From: DATMXT01 sp035560415 | Lineage (GTDB): Bacteria; Bacillota; Clostridia; Oscillospirales; Feifaniaceae | DNA length: 29,023 nucleotides | Assembly (NCBI GenBank): GCA_035560415.1 | Contig: DATMZG010000040.1 | Span: 1 to 29,023 of the forward strand | Direction of reading: 5' to 3' | Shown: in pieces, positions 5,492-13,589 of the stretch | Layout of the letters: each line of letters starts with the position of its first letter | Position numbering within the stretch: the first letter of the stretch is position 1 | Translations under genes and position numbers: made by a program | The notes under the pieces: model-generated | The model's database searches: none | The model's input: only the letters and a program-made list of their open reading frames with translations | What the model was told of the DNA's origin: nothing

Positions 5492-7999
5492 ATGGAGAAA
5501 AACATGGATAAGAATCTGCAACAAAATGATAAGACATATGAAACTTTAAAGCTCGGCGTCGGCGGCATGACCTGCGCGGCCTGCTCGGCGGCGGTCGAGC
5601 GCGCCTTAAAGCGCAAAGAGGGCGTGCGGTCGGCCTCAGTCAACCTCATCACCGGGTTTGCCGAAGTCGAATACGACGGGGCGCTCGCGACGCCGGAGGA
5701 CCTTGCCGCGGCCGTCAGGAAAGCGGGCTACGAGCCCTTTTTGCCGGAAAAGAGTGAGTCCGGGTCCGGCGAAGAGAAGGCGGGCGAGGCTGGGGTCAAG
5801 ACGCTGAAGTTCGGCGTAAACGGCATGACCTGCGCCGCCTGCTCGGTCGCGGTCGAGCGCGCTTTAAAGCGCAAGGCGGGGGTCTCCTCCGCCTCGGTCA
5901 ACCTCGTCACTAGGCTGGCAGAAGTCGAGTATGACCCGGTACAGGTGCGCCCGTCGGAACTCATGGCCGCCGTCAAAAAGGCGGGGTATGAGCCCTTTAT
6001 GCCGGAGCGCTCAGACGCGCCCTCCGATGAGTCTAAGACGATTTTGGCCAGCAAAAAGAGGCTTATTTTAGCCGCGGTCTTTACAGTGCCCCTCCTCTAT
6101 CTCGCAATGGGGAGCATGCTGGGCTTTCCGATGCCCGAGCTCTCCCGCGACACAATGCTGCTCTTGCAGCTTGGCCTGACGCTGCCGGTGCTGTGGGCAG
6201 GGCGCGCTTTCTACACCAAGGGCATCGCCCATCTCATTGGCCGTGCGCCCAACATGGACTCCCTTGTCGCCATCGGCACGGGCTCAGCGTTTTTGTACAG
6301 CCTCTACGTCACGCTGAAAGCGTTGGGCAGCGAAATGGGCGGTATGATGAGCATGGACGCCGTCTACTATGAGTCGGCGGCAGTCGTGCTCACGCTGGTC
6401 ATGCTGGGCAAGCACTTTGAGCAGCGGGCCAAGGGGGCGACCAGTGAGGCCATCAAACGGCTCATGGGGCTTGCGCCCAAGACCGCCGTCATCATCAGAG
6501 ACGGCGCTGAGGTCGAAGTGCTCATTGAAGAGGTCGCCGTCGGCGACAAGCTCCGGGTGCGCCCGGGCGGGGCCATTCCGGTCGACGGCGTCGTCGAGAG
6601 CGGCCACTCGTCGGTCGACGAGTCCATGCTGACGGGCGAGAGCCTGCCGGTCGAAAAGACGGTGGGGGACGCCGTCACGGGCGGCTCCATCAACGGAGAG
6701 GGCGTTTTGGACTTTGTGGCGACGGCGGTCGGAAGCGACACGGCCTTGGCCAAAATCATTGAGATTGTCGGAGAGGCGCAGGGCAAAAAGGCCCCCATTG
6801 CGCGGCTTGCCGACAAGGTGTCCGGCGTCTTTGTGCCGGTGGTCATGGGCGTTGCGATTGCGGCCGCAGTCTTTTGGGCTTTTCAGGGCAAGGACACCGC
6901 TTTTGTGCTGACCGTCTTTGTCTCGGTGCTGGTCATCGCCTGCCCCTGCGCCCTGGGGCTTGCCACGCCGACCGCCATCATGGTCGGCACCGGCAAGGGG
7001 GCGCAGCTCGGCATTCTCATCAAGAGCGGCGAGGCGCTTGAGAGCGCGGGCCGCGTAGACACCGTGGTGCTCGACAAGACCGGCACCATCACTGAGGGGC
7101 GCCCGGCCCTTGAGGACGTCATTCCCTACGGGCAGACGCCCGAGGCGGTGCTGCGGCTCGCGGCGGCGGCCGAGCGCGGCTCGGAGCACCCCGTGGCCAA
7201 GGCCATTGTCGCCGCGGCCGGAGAGGGCGCGCCGCAGGCAGAGAACTTTGCGGCGGTGCCGGGCCGGGGCGTTGAGGCCGTCGTCGAAGGGGTGCAGGTG
7301 CTGGCCGGCAACCGGCGGCTCATGGAGGAGCGGGGCGTCGACCTCACAGCTTCACAGGCCGACGAGACGCGGCTGTCGGCCGAAGGGAAAATGCTCATGT
7401 TCATCGCGGCAAACGGAGCGCTCGTTGCCCTCCTGTCGGCCCGCGACAAGCTCAAAGAGACCAGCGCCGCCGCAATTGAGCGGCTGCGGCACATGGGAAT
7501 TGAACCCGTCATGCTGACGGGCGACAACGCCGTGACGGCGGGGGCCATCGCCAGGCAGGCGGGCATCGACAAGGTCATCTCGGATGTGCTGCCCGACAAA
7601 AAGGCCGCCGAAATCGAGCGGCTCAAGGCCGAGGGCCGCAAGGTCGCCATGGTCGGCGACGGCATCAACGACGCGCCTGCCCTGGCAACTGCCGACGTCG
7701 GCATGGCCATCGGCACCGGAACCGACGTGGCGGTCGAGTCGGCGCAGGTCGTGCTCATGTCGGGGGATCTCGGCGGCGTGCCCAAGACCATTGCGCTCTC
7801 ACGGGCGACCGTCGCCCGCATCAAGGGTGGCCTGTTCTGGGCCTTTGCCTACAACACGGCCGGCATCCCGGTTGCGGCGGGGCTGCTCTACTACTTTGGC
7901 GGCCCGCTTCTAAACCCCATGATTGCGGGCGGGGCCATGGCCCTAAGCTCAGTCTCGGTCGTCCTCAACGCACTGGCCCTCAAACGTTTTAAGGGATAG
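5492..7999 (+). CDS. copA: Copper-exporting P1B-type ATPase CopA
   Basis: An 835-aa membrane ATPase that expels Cu(I) from the cytoplasm. Two N-terminal heavy-metal domains each carry GMTCAAC (C28/C31 and C114/C117) joined by an acidic Gly/Ser/Glu linker. Then come the membrane segments, the actuator TGES, the intramembrane CPC (C484-P485-C486, in ACPCALGLATPTA), the phosphorylated DKTGT (D528), the nucleotide-domain HP motif (SEHPVAK) and GDGINDAPAL. The second ion-site residues near the end (YNTAGIPVAAG) are the Cu(I) P1B-1 type. ATG 5492 has GAGGT before it; ATG 5504 with GGAG is an almost equal alternative. It is cotranscribed with csoR. Its last 51 bases overlap the convergent rhodanese gene. 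Confidence 0.96.
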   Translation: MEKNMDKNLQQNDKTYETLKLGVGGMTCAACSAAVERALKRKEGVRSASVNLITGFAEVEYDGALATPEDLAAAVRKAGYEPFLPEKSESGSGEEKAGEAGVKTLKFGVNGMTCAACSVAVERALKRKAGVSSASVNLVTRLAEVEYDPVQVRPSELMAAVKKAGYEPFMPERSDAPSDESKTILASKKRLILAAVFTVPLLYLAMGSMLGFPMPELSRDTMLLLQLGLTLPVLWAGRAFYTKGIAHLIGRAPNMDSLVAIGTGSAFLYSLYVTLKALGSEMGGMMSMDAVYYESAAVVLTLVMLGKHFEQRAKGATSEAIKRLMGLAPKTAVIIRDGAEVEVLIEEVAVGDKLRVRPGGAIPVDGVVESGHSSVDESMLTGESLPVEKTVGDAVTGGSINGEGVLDFVATAVGSDTALAKIIEIVGEAQGKKAPIARLADKVSGVFVPVVMGVAIAAAVFWAFQGKDTAFVLTVFVSVLVIACPCALGLATPTAIMVGTGKGAQLGILIKSGEALESAGRVDTVVLDKTGTITEGRPALEDVIPYGQTPEAVLRLAAAAERGSEHPVAKAIVAAAGEGAPQAENFAAVPGRGVEAVVEGVQVLAGNRRLMEERGVDLTASQADETRLSAEGKMLMFIAANGALVALLSARDKLKETSAAAIERLRHMGIEPVMLTGDNAVTAGAIARQAGIDKVISDVLPDKKAAEIERLKAEGRKVAMVGDGINDAPALATADVGMAIGTGTDVAVESAQVVLMSGDLGGVPKTIALSRATVARIKGGLFWAFAYNTAGIPVAAGLLYYFGGPLLNPMIAGGAMALSSVSVVLNALALKRFKG

Positions 8000-8185
8000 C
8001 GTACAGACGTTCTCATAGCCAAGCCCCCGCAGCAGCAGGGCTCCGGCCCTGCTGCGGGCTCCGCTTTCGCAGAGCAGCACGATCCGCTCCTGGAAATGCG
8101 CGCGCCCCGCGATTTCGCGTTCAAGTTTTGAAAGCGGAATGTTGACGATGGCCTCGTCCGGCTCCCTGATGTCTATGATGATCAA
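7949..8185 (-). CDS. Short rhodanese-domain protein
   Basis: A 78-aa single-domain rhodanese (sulfurtransferase fold). It begins with the family opening IIIDIREPDEA and has the active-site loop C-E-S-G-A-R-S, where the Cys would carry a persulfide. It then has the usual LLLRGLGYENV strand. Compared with typical domains of about 100 residues it lacks the segment around the usual HIPGA turn and ends early after FEGQ. Start is TTG 8183-8185 with GGGGGAT before it. It runs convergently into copA and its last 17 codons or so lie antisense to the copA 3' end. Between two metal pumps, a thiol/persulfide role is conceivable but not shown. It could also be a decayed domain. Confidence 0.72.
   Translation of the reverse strand: MIIIDIREPDEAIVNIPLSKLEREIAGRAHFQERIVLLCESGARSRAGALLLRGLGYENVCTLSLKTFEGQCVEDDRD
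8026..8058. other. GC-rich hairpin in the copA/rhodanese convergence
   Basis: CCCGCAGCAG(CAG)GG at 26-40 of this block pairs with CCCTGCTGCGGG at 8047-8058 around a CTCCGG loop. It lies 27 bases after the copA stop and inside the rhodanese frame (encoding the RSRAGALLL part). There is no T-run, so it is at best a weak or factor-dependent end for copA transcripts, or simply the result of repeated Ala/Leu/Arg codons. Confidence 0.35.
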
Positions 8186-8243
8186 GCAAATCCCCCGAAT
8201 GCAAACTTTTTATATAAAATATCTTATTATGAAGGAGGCCAAT

Positions 8244-10421
8244 ATGTCACTGGAACACGACAGCACAGAAAACAGTGTCAAAGACGACATGCAGCAGGGC
8301 AGGGCGCAGTTTGCGCGGCCCGAAAGCAAAGACGGGAAATCCCGCGTCGTCAGTTGTGACGAAGGACTTGGCCACAGCTCCGACGGGAGCTGCGAAATAC
8401 ACCGCGAAACGGATGCGCAACATGCGCATGAACACACCCACGCAGAGGACGAAAAATGCGGCTGCTGCGAAAAAGACCGAGAAGACGAGTGCGGCTGCGG
8501 CCGAGAAGATGAGTGCGGCTGCGACTGTGATGATGACTGCGAGGACGAAGACGGATGCTGCTGCGGCCATGACCACGGCGAGAGCGAAAAATTCGGACTT
8601 TCCGGCTGGCTCGGGACGGCTCTTTACGCCGCGGGACTCTATTTTTCCGATAAGCCGTTCACCCCATATCTGCTGCTCGCGGCCTATCTGCTCGTGGGCT
8701 GGCGCACGCTGAAAACGGCGGCGTCTAACATCGTGAAGGGCAAGGTCTTCGACGAGAATTTCCTCATGTCGATTGCCACGGTCGGCGCCATCGCGATTCG
8801 GGAGTACCCGGAGGCCGTGGCCGTCATGCTGCTCTACCGGGTCGGCGAGCACTTTCAGGGGATTGCGGTGGGCAAATCGCGCAGCTCCATCCGCTCGCTC
8901 ATGGACCTCCAGCCCGAGACGGCAAACCTTGTCAAAGACGGCACGGAGGAGGCGGTGCCGGCCTCCTCGCTTGCGGTCGGCGACATCATCGCCGTGCGGC
9001 CGGGCGAACGCATTCCGGCCGACGGCGTCATAAACGGCGGGGCGACCTCGCTCGACATGTCCTCCCTGACCGGCGAGGCGACGCCGGTGTCCATTGGGGA
9101 GGGGGAGGAAGTGCTGTCGGGCTCCATCAATTTGGAGGGGCGCATCACGGTCAAGGTGACAAAACTTGCGAGGGAATCGGCCGCCGCCCGCATTTTGCAG
9201 CTTGTTGAAGAGGCCGCAAAGTCCAAGGCGCCGACCGAGCAGTTCATCACAAAGTTCTCCAAAATCTATACGCCCATCGTCTGCCTGCTTGCGGTGCTGA
9301 CGGCCGCGGCGTCGGCACTTGTCTTCAAGCGCCCGCTCTCGGAAGGCGTCTACGCCGCCATGACGTTCCTCGTCATCTCCTGTCCCTGCGCCCTGGCCAT
9401 TTCGGTGCCGCTGGGCTTTTTCGGCGGGCTGGGGCTTGCCTCAAGGCGGGGAGTGCTGGTCAAGGGCGGCAACTTCCTTGAAGGGCTCGGCGAAGTGCGG
9501 CACATCGTGCTCGACAAGACCGGCACCATCACGACCGGCACCCTTCGCGTGTCGAAGGTCGCGCCGGCGCAGGGCTTTTCAGAAAAGGGGCTGCTGGCGC
9601 TCGCCTATGCCGCCGAGAGCGGCTCAAACCACCCGATTGCCACAGCCATTCGCAAGGCGGCGGGGGACGGGCCAAGGCCCACCTCCATGCAGGAAAAGCC
9701 GGGGTACGGCGTCATCTGCGAGGTCGACGGAAAGCGCGTCCTTGCCGGAAACCGGCGGCTGCTCACGGAAGAGGGCATTGAGGCCTCCGCCCCGGCAAGT
9801 CTGGGGACCTCCGTCTACCTTGCGGTCGACGGGAAATTCGCCGGGCTTGTCACGGTGGAGGACACTGTCAAACCTGACGCCGCAAAGACCATTGCGGCCT
9901 TTAAAAGGCGGGGAATCGTCTCGGTCACCATGCTGACCGGGGACAACGAGCGCACGGCCGGGGCCATCGCACAGGAGGTCGGCATCACTGATGTCGCGGC
10001 AAATCTCCTGCCGCAGGACAAGGTCACGCGGCTTGAGGCCATCATGAAAACGGCGGCGGGCAAGACCCTCTTTGTCGGCGACGGCATCAACGACGCGCCG
10101 GTTTTGGCCCGCGCCGACATCGGCGTCGCCATGGGGGCGCTCGGCTCCGACGCCGCAATTGAGGCGGCCGACATCGTGCTCATGGACGACAGGCTGACGG
10201 GGCTTGAAGCGGCTTTTGACACGGCGGCCAGGACTCGGGCCATCGTCCGGCAGAATATCACGTTTGCCCTTGCCGTCAAATTTGCCGTCATGGCGCTGGC
10301 ACTGTTCGGCCATGCCAGCATGTGGCTGGCCGTCTTTGCCGACGTCGGCGTGGCGCTGCTCGCGGTTCTCAATTGCACGCGGCTGCTGGCAAAAAAATCC
10401 GAAGCGGTTCGGACGGCGTAG
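8244..10421 (+). CDS. cadA: Zn/Cd/Pb-type P1B ATPase with Cys/His/Asp-rich N-terminus
   Basis: A 725-aa heavy-metal exporter of the ZntA/CadA (P1B-2) type. Diagnostic points are CPC at C380-P381-C382 followed by ALAISVPLGFFGG, DKTGT (D424), the SNHPIA motif, GDGINDAPVLA and the last-helix FADVGVALLAVLN, whose Asp corresponds to the ZntA metal ligand. There is no HMA domain. Residues about 60-111 instead form a disordered-looking tail with a HAHEHTH cluster, twelve cysteines in CGC/CC/CCC groupings, many Asp/Glu and a final HDH. Two units of the tail (REDECGCG, REDECGCD) come from a 24-bp tandem DNA repeat at 8478-8525. ATG 8244 is chosen because AAGGAGG (8232-8238) precedes it; the frame is open to 8139 within the rhodanese. 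A T/A-rich -10-like stretch (8211-8220) is visible, but no convincing -35 or operator. Confidence 0.93.
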   Translation: MSLEHDSTENSVKDDMQQGRAQFARPESKDGKSRVVSCDEGLGHSSDGSCEIHRETDAQHAHEHTHAEDEKCGCCEKDREDECGCGREDECGCDCDDDCEDEDGCCCGHDHGESEKFGLSGWLGTALYAAGLYFSDKPFTPYLLLAAYLLVGWRTLKTAASNIVKGKVFDENFLMSIATVGAIAIREYPEAVAVMLLYRVGEHFQGIAVGKSRSSIRSLMDLQPETANLVKDGTEEAVPASSLAVGDIIAVRPGERIPADGVINGGATSLDMSSLTGEATPVSIGEGEEVLSGSINLEGRITVKVTKLARESAAARILQLVEEAAKSKAPTEQFITKFSKIYTPIVCLLAVLTAAASALVFKRPLSEGVYAAMTFLVISCPCALAISVPLGFFGGLGLASRRGVLVKGGNFLEGLGEVRHIVLDKTGTITTGTLRVSKVAPAQGFSEKGLLALAYAAESGSNHPIATAIRKAAGDGPRPTSMQEKPGYGVICEVDGKRVLAGNRRLLTEEGIEASAPASLGTSVYLAVDGKFAGLVTVEDTVKPDAAKTIAAFKRRGIVSVTMLTGDNERTAGAIAQEVGITDVAANLLPQDKVTRLEAIMKTAAGKTLFVGDGINDAPVLARADIGVAMGALGSDAAIEAADIVLMDDRLTGLEAAFDTAARTRAIVRQNITFALAVKFAVMALALFGHASMWLAVFADVGVALLAVLNCTRLLAKKSEAVRTA
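8478..8525 (+). repeat. 24-bp tandem duplication in the ATPase metal tail
   Basis: Two adjacent 24-bp units (8478-8501 and 8502-8525) differ at only two positions. Each encodes an eight-residue REDECGC-G/D block, and the surrounding codons (DDDCEDEDGCCC) look like further degenerate copies. This is a direct sign of recent expansion of the metal-binding region. Confidence 0.85.
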
Positions 10422-10445
10422 GCATAAGCGATTTTATAAATTCTA

Positions 10446-10483
10446 AGACAGGCGCAAAGCGGAACGCTTTGCGCCTGTCTTCG
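10446..10483 (+). terminator. Terminator-like hairpin after cadA
   Basis: A perfect 15-bp stem (10447-10461 with 10465-10479) with a GAA loop, extendable by A-T pairs on both sides. The tail TCTTCGTC is poor in T's, so it is a very stable hairpin with a weak intrinsic tail. Confidence 0.65.
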
Positions 10484-10538
10484 TCATACCAAGAGGAGGT
10501 CTTCTAAAATTTCACATTTTTTCAGAATTCTTTTCAGC

Positions 10539-10566
10539 TTGAATTCATTTTTTCATCGTATACTAC
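10539..10566 (+). promoter_or_regulatory. Candidate promoter of the glycosyltransferase operon
   Basis: A 100-base AT-rich stretch precedes the operon. TTGAAT at 10539-10544 with TACTAC at 10561-10566 gives a 16-base spacer; the better -10-like TATACT at 10559-10564 would leave only 14. Which is used is unclear. Confidence 0.4.
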
Positions 10567-10602
10567 TAACTGCACGGAGTTTATAAGGTTGGAGTTGAGG
10601 AC

Positions 10603-11682
10603 ATGAATATTCTGATTTTGACCGGAAGCTTCGGAATGGGCCACAATTCGGCGGCTTACGCCATCGCGGAGAAAATAAAAGCGCAGTACGACGACGCCAA
10701 TATCCATGTGGAAGACCTGTTTTCCGAAACGCTGAAAATGAATAACTACAGCTTCCCATATTATCTTTTCGTCAAGTACGGGAAGTCGCTCTACAATTAC
10801 GCTTACCGGCTGACGGAGGACTCGGGGGTTGTGACAAAGCTCCCCTTCAATACCTATTTCCTGCATGTCCTTCATAAGCTTGTCGACAGGTCGGGCGCAG
10901 ACCTCATCATTTCAACTTACTCCGGATGCTCGAAAGTCGTTTCGGAGTATAAGTTGCTGACCGGGAGCGATGTCCCGTTTTTCAGCTGCATCACCGACGT
11001 TGCGCTTCACGCGACCTGGCTGCAGCCCGGCACCGACCTCTATTTTGTCGCAGCGCCGGCGACAAAGGACGAGCTTGCCGCCAAGGGAGTCGACCCTGAG
11101 CGCATTGTCGTCAGCGGGGTTCCGGTGCGCGGCGAGTTTGAGCGGGTGAAGAAAAGTCCTGCGCCAAGGGCGGAAAAGAGGCTGCTCATCATGGGCGGCG
11201 GGCTCGGACTGCTGCCCAAAACGAAGGATTTTTACGAGGCGGTCAACCGGCTGCCCGGTGTGAAAACGACGGTGCTCGCAGGGAAGAACGAAAAACTGTT
11301 CAAATGCCTTGACGGGAAATTTGAGCACATTGAAGTGCTCCCGTTTGTCGACGACATGCCGCGGGTGATGAGCGAGGCGGATTTGCTCTTGTCAAAGCCC
11401 GGCGGCATCACGATGTTTGAGGCGATTTCGGCCGAGCTGCCGCTGCTCATCTTCCCGCCGTTTTTACAGCAGGAGATGAAAAACGGCGACTTCATCGTTG
11501 AAAACGGCATCGGCGACGTCCTCCCTGACGACGAGGGGGCGTGGGTTGAGAAAATCCGGGAAATGCTGTCGGGCGACGGGCGGCTTGCCCGCGTTCGGGA
11601 GAACATGCGGGCGCTCAAAACCATTTTTGACGAGGACGCGCTGCTCGGGGCAATCCGAAAGGTTGAGCGGCAGTGCGCGTGA
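10603..11682 (+). CDS. MGDG/UgtP-type processive lipid glycosyltransferase
   Basis: A 359-aa GT-B glycosyltransferase of the monogalactosyldiacylglycerol-synthase family (GT28). The N-terminal half starts with ILTGSFGMGHNSAA (5-18), the nucleotide-loop and acceptor-side signature of the MGDG_synth domain. The C-terminal half has the donor-binding SKPGGITMFEAIS region. Members such as Bacillus UgtP add glucose or galactose from UDP-sugar to diacylglycerol, making membrane glycolipids or the anchor of lipoteichoic acid. The exact sugar and product cannot be read here. The start ATG has GGAG/GAGG just before it. It is followed 106 bases later by a YbhN-like membrane protein and then a two-component system in the same direction, consistent with an envelope operon. 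Confidence 0.85.
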   Translation: MNILILTGSFGMGHNSAAYAIAEKIKAQYDDANIHVEDLFSETLKMNNYSFPYYLFVKYGKSLYNYAYRLTEDSGVVTKLPFNTYFLHVLHKLVDRSGADLIISTYSGCSKVVSEYKLLTGSDVPFFSCITDVALHATWLQPGTDLYFVAAPATKDELAAKGVDPERIVVSGVPVRGEFERVKKSPAPRAEKRLLIMGGGLGLLPKTKDFYEAVNRLPGVKTTVLAGKNEKLFKCLDGKFEHIEVLPFVDDMPRVMSEADLLLSKPGGITMFEAISAELPLLIFPPFLQQEMKNGDFIVENGIGDVLPDDEGAWVEKIREMLSGDGRLARVRENMRALKTIFDEDALLGAIRKVERQCA

Positions 11683-11694
11683 CGCAGGCGTTTT

Positions 11695-11727
11695 TTGCGG
11701 CGGCGGACATTCTTTCGCCGCCGGCAA
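11695..11727 (+). other. GC-rich hairpin between glycosyltransferase and membrane gene
   Basis: TTGCGGCGGCG (from 11695) pairs with CGCCGCCGGCAA (11716-11727), one mismatch. No T-run follows, but six T's precede it (11691-11696). It may moderate read-through or protect the upstream mRNA end. Confidence 0.4.
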
Positions 11728-11788
11728 CCCTGTTTAAGTTCTTTATCGATAAGGCCCGCCCTTAGTCGCCGAAAGGGAATTTCAAGAG

Positions 11789-12874
11789 ATGAATAAAAAC
11801 AAAAACGCCTACGGTCTCATTGCGCTGCTCGCGCTGACCGCAGTGACCGCGTTTTTTTTATTTCGAAAACATGAGCTCGGCGCCGTCCTTGACGCCCTGA
11901 AAAAGGCCAGCCCCGCATATCTTGCGGCGGGGCTCTTTCTGATGTTTTTGTTTAACGCGAGCGAGGGGCTCAGAATTTGGGCGCTGCTGCGCTCGCTTGG
12001 CTACCGGCCGGGCCTTATGGCCTGTCTCAAATACGCTTTTCTGGGCTTTTACTTCAGCAGCATCACCCCTTCGGCCACCGGCGGCCAGCCGGCCCAGGTC
12101 TTTTACATGAGCAAGGACGGCATCGGATTTGGGGACGCCTCCCTTTGCATCACAGCCATCACGGTCTCATATCAGATTGGAACGCTGCTCATCTGTTTTT
12201 TCGCTTTTGTGATGAGGCGCAGCTTTGTCGCAGCGAATCTTGGCGCCGTAAAATATCTCGTGCTGTCGGGATATGCGGGCAACTGCATGCTGCTCTTTGT
12301 AATCCTCGAGTCGGCGTCCCACATCGGCTTTCTCAAAAAACTTTTTCATGGCGCTATCCGCGGCCTTGCAAAAGTCAAAATTGTCAAAGATGCGGGGCGG
12401 GCGCAAGCCGGCGTCGACGCGCAGCTTGAAAAATACGCCGACGGGGGAAACCGGCTCTTTAAAAAACCGGGCGTCCTGCTTGTGATTTTGGGGCTTACGC
12501 TCATTCAAATTCTGTCGCGGCTTTTCGTGACCGTCGTCGTCTACCGCTCATTTCACTTGCAGGGATACGGTTTTGTGGATATACTGGCACTGGAGGCGCT
12601 GCTTGCGCTGGGGGTCGGGTTCACGCCGATGCCGGGCGCTGTAGGCGTGGCGGAAGCGGGATTTCTCATGGTCAATCAGGCGATTTTCGGGGCGGAATAT
12701 CTCGCGCCGGCCCTGCTGCTGACCCGCGGGATCAGCTTTTATGTCTGGATTGTCGTAAGCGGTGTCGTTTCTTTATACGCCCATCTGTCCCTGACCCGCA
12801 AGGGCGCCATGCCTGAGTTATCGCCCATCGGGCGCCGGATACGGGGAGTGGACGCAGGCCCAAAGCGGCCATGA
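11789..12874 (+). CDS. YbhN/MprF-like flippase-domain integral membrane protein
   Basis: A 361-aa polytopic membrane protein of the LPG_synthase_TM (UPF0104/YbhN) family, the fold shared with the flippase half of MprF. Several hydrophobic segments are visible, the first at about residues 7-26. The family marks SSITPSATGGQPAQVFYM (about 89-106) and TPMPGAVGVAEAGF (about 276-289) are present. There is no soluble aminoacyl-transferase domain, so it cannot itself lysinylate lipids. Lipid flipping or transport is the family-level guess. Lying directly behind a glycolipid synthase, it may move or accompany that product; this is inference. The ribosome site is weak (AAGAG immediately before ATG). 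Its C-terminal tail is basic. The response regulator starts 28 bases after its stop. Confidence 0.87.
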   Translation: MNKNKNAYGLIALLALTAVTAFFLFRKHELGAVLDALKKASPAYLAAGLFLMFLFNASEGLRIWALLRSLGYRPGLMACLKYAFLGFYFSSITPSATGGQPAQVFYMSKDGIGFGDASLCITAITVSYQIGTLLICFFAFVMRRSFVAANLGAVKYLVLSGYAGNCMLLFVILESASHIGFLKKLFHGAIRGLAKVKIVKDAGRAQAGVDAQLEKYADGGNRLFKKPGVLLVILGLTLIQILSRLFVTVVVYRSFHLQGYGFVDILALEALLALGVGFTPMPGAVGVAEAGFLMVNQAIFGAEYLAPALLLTRGISFYVWIVVSGVVSLYAHLSLTRKGAMPELSPIGRRIRGVDAGPKRP

Positions 12875-12902
12875 AGAGGTGAAAACAGTTATGGAGGGCG
12901 CA

Positions 12903-13589
12903 ATGAAAATCCTCGTCGCCGACGACAACGAGGAGATCAGGGAGTTCATACGCGTGCTTTTGGAGGGCGAGGGCTACGAAATTGTCGAAGCCCGCGACGG
13001 TGAGGAGGCCTGCCAAAAGACGGATGACAGCGTCGACCTCATCATTTTGGACGTCATGATGCCGGTCAAAAACGGGTATAAGGCCTGTATGGAAATCCGT
13101 GAAAAGACGACGGCCCCCATTTTATTTTTGACCGCTAAGACGCAGGACTCGGATAAGGCCTTAGGTTTTTCACTGGGCGGGGACGACTACCTGTCAAAGC
13201 CGTTTTCCTATGCAGAGCTTGTCTCCCGAATTAAGGCGCTGCTGAGGCGCTACTACGTCTATCAGGGCAAGGAGCCGAGAGACGAGGGCGGCACGCTGAA
13301 AATCGGGGACATGAGAATTTGCATAAAGGCCAATCAGGTTTTTTCGGGGGACGCGGAGGTCCATCTGACCGACATCGAGTACCGCCTGCTGCTGCTCATG
13401 GCTCAAAACAGAGGGAAAATATTTTCGGCCCAAAATCTCTATGAGAGCGTCTGGAATGAGCCCTACCTGTACACCTCAAGCAACACGGTGATGGCGCACA
13501 TCAAAAACATTCGCAAAAAGCTCGGAGACGATACGCAAAATCCCAAAATCATCAAGACGGTCTGGGGAAGAGGGTATCGAATTGAGTAA
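12903..13589 (+). CDS. OmpR/VanR-family response regulator
   Basis: A 228-aa DNA-binding response regulator. The receiver has the acidic pair D7-D8 (LVADDNEE), phospho-acceptor D50 (IILDVMMP), T about 79 (LTAK) and K about 101 (LSKPFS). The C-terminal winged helix (about 130-228) has the ending VWGRGYRIE typical of the OmpR group. The frame opens at GTG 12879; ATG 12903 is chosen because GGAGG lies five bases before it and the protein then begins MKILVADD as usual. It overlaps the kinase gene by eight bases. Targets are not visible; co-location suggests it regulates the upstream lipid genes. Confidence 0.9.
   Translation: MKILVADDNEEIREFIRVLLEGEGYEIVEARDGEEACQKTDDSVDLIILDVMMPVKNGYKACMEIREKTTAPILFLTAKTQDSDKALGFSLGGDDYLSKPFSYAELVSRIKALLRRYYVYQGKEPRDEGGTLKIGDMRICIKANQVFSGDAEVHLTDIEYRLLLLMAQNRGKIFSAQNLYESVWNEPYLYTSSNTVMAHIKNIRKKLGDDTQNPKIIKTVWGRGYRIE

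Noticed and set aside
6284..7189. 301-aa open frame on the minus strand opposite copA
   Set aside because: Composition of an antisense frame (Arg, Asp, His, Gly) without a recognisable domain.
8268..8712. Lys/Ala-rich, histone H1-like frame overlapping the ATPase N-terminus
   Set aside because: It is a frame-shifted reading of the Cys/Gly/Asp codons of the ATPase tail; the tail frame has the ribosome site and continues into the pump.
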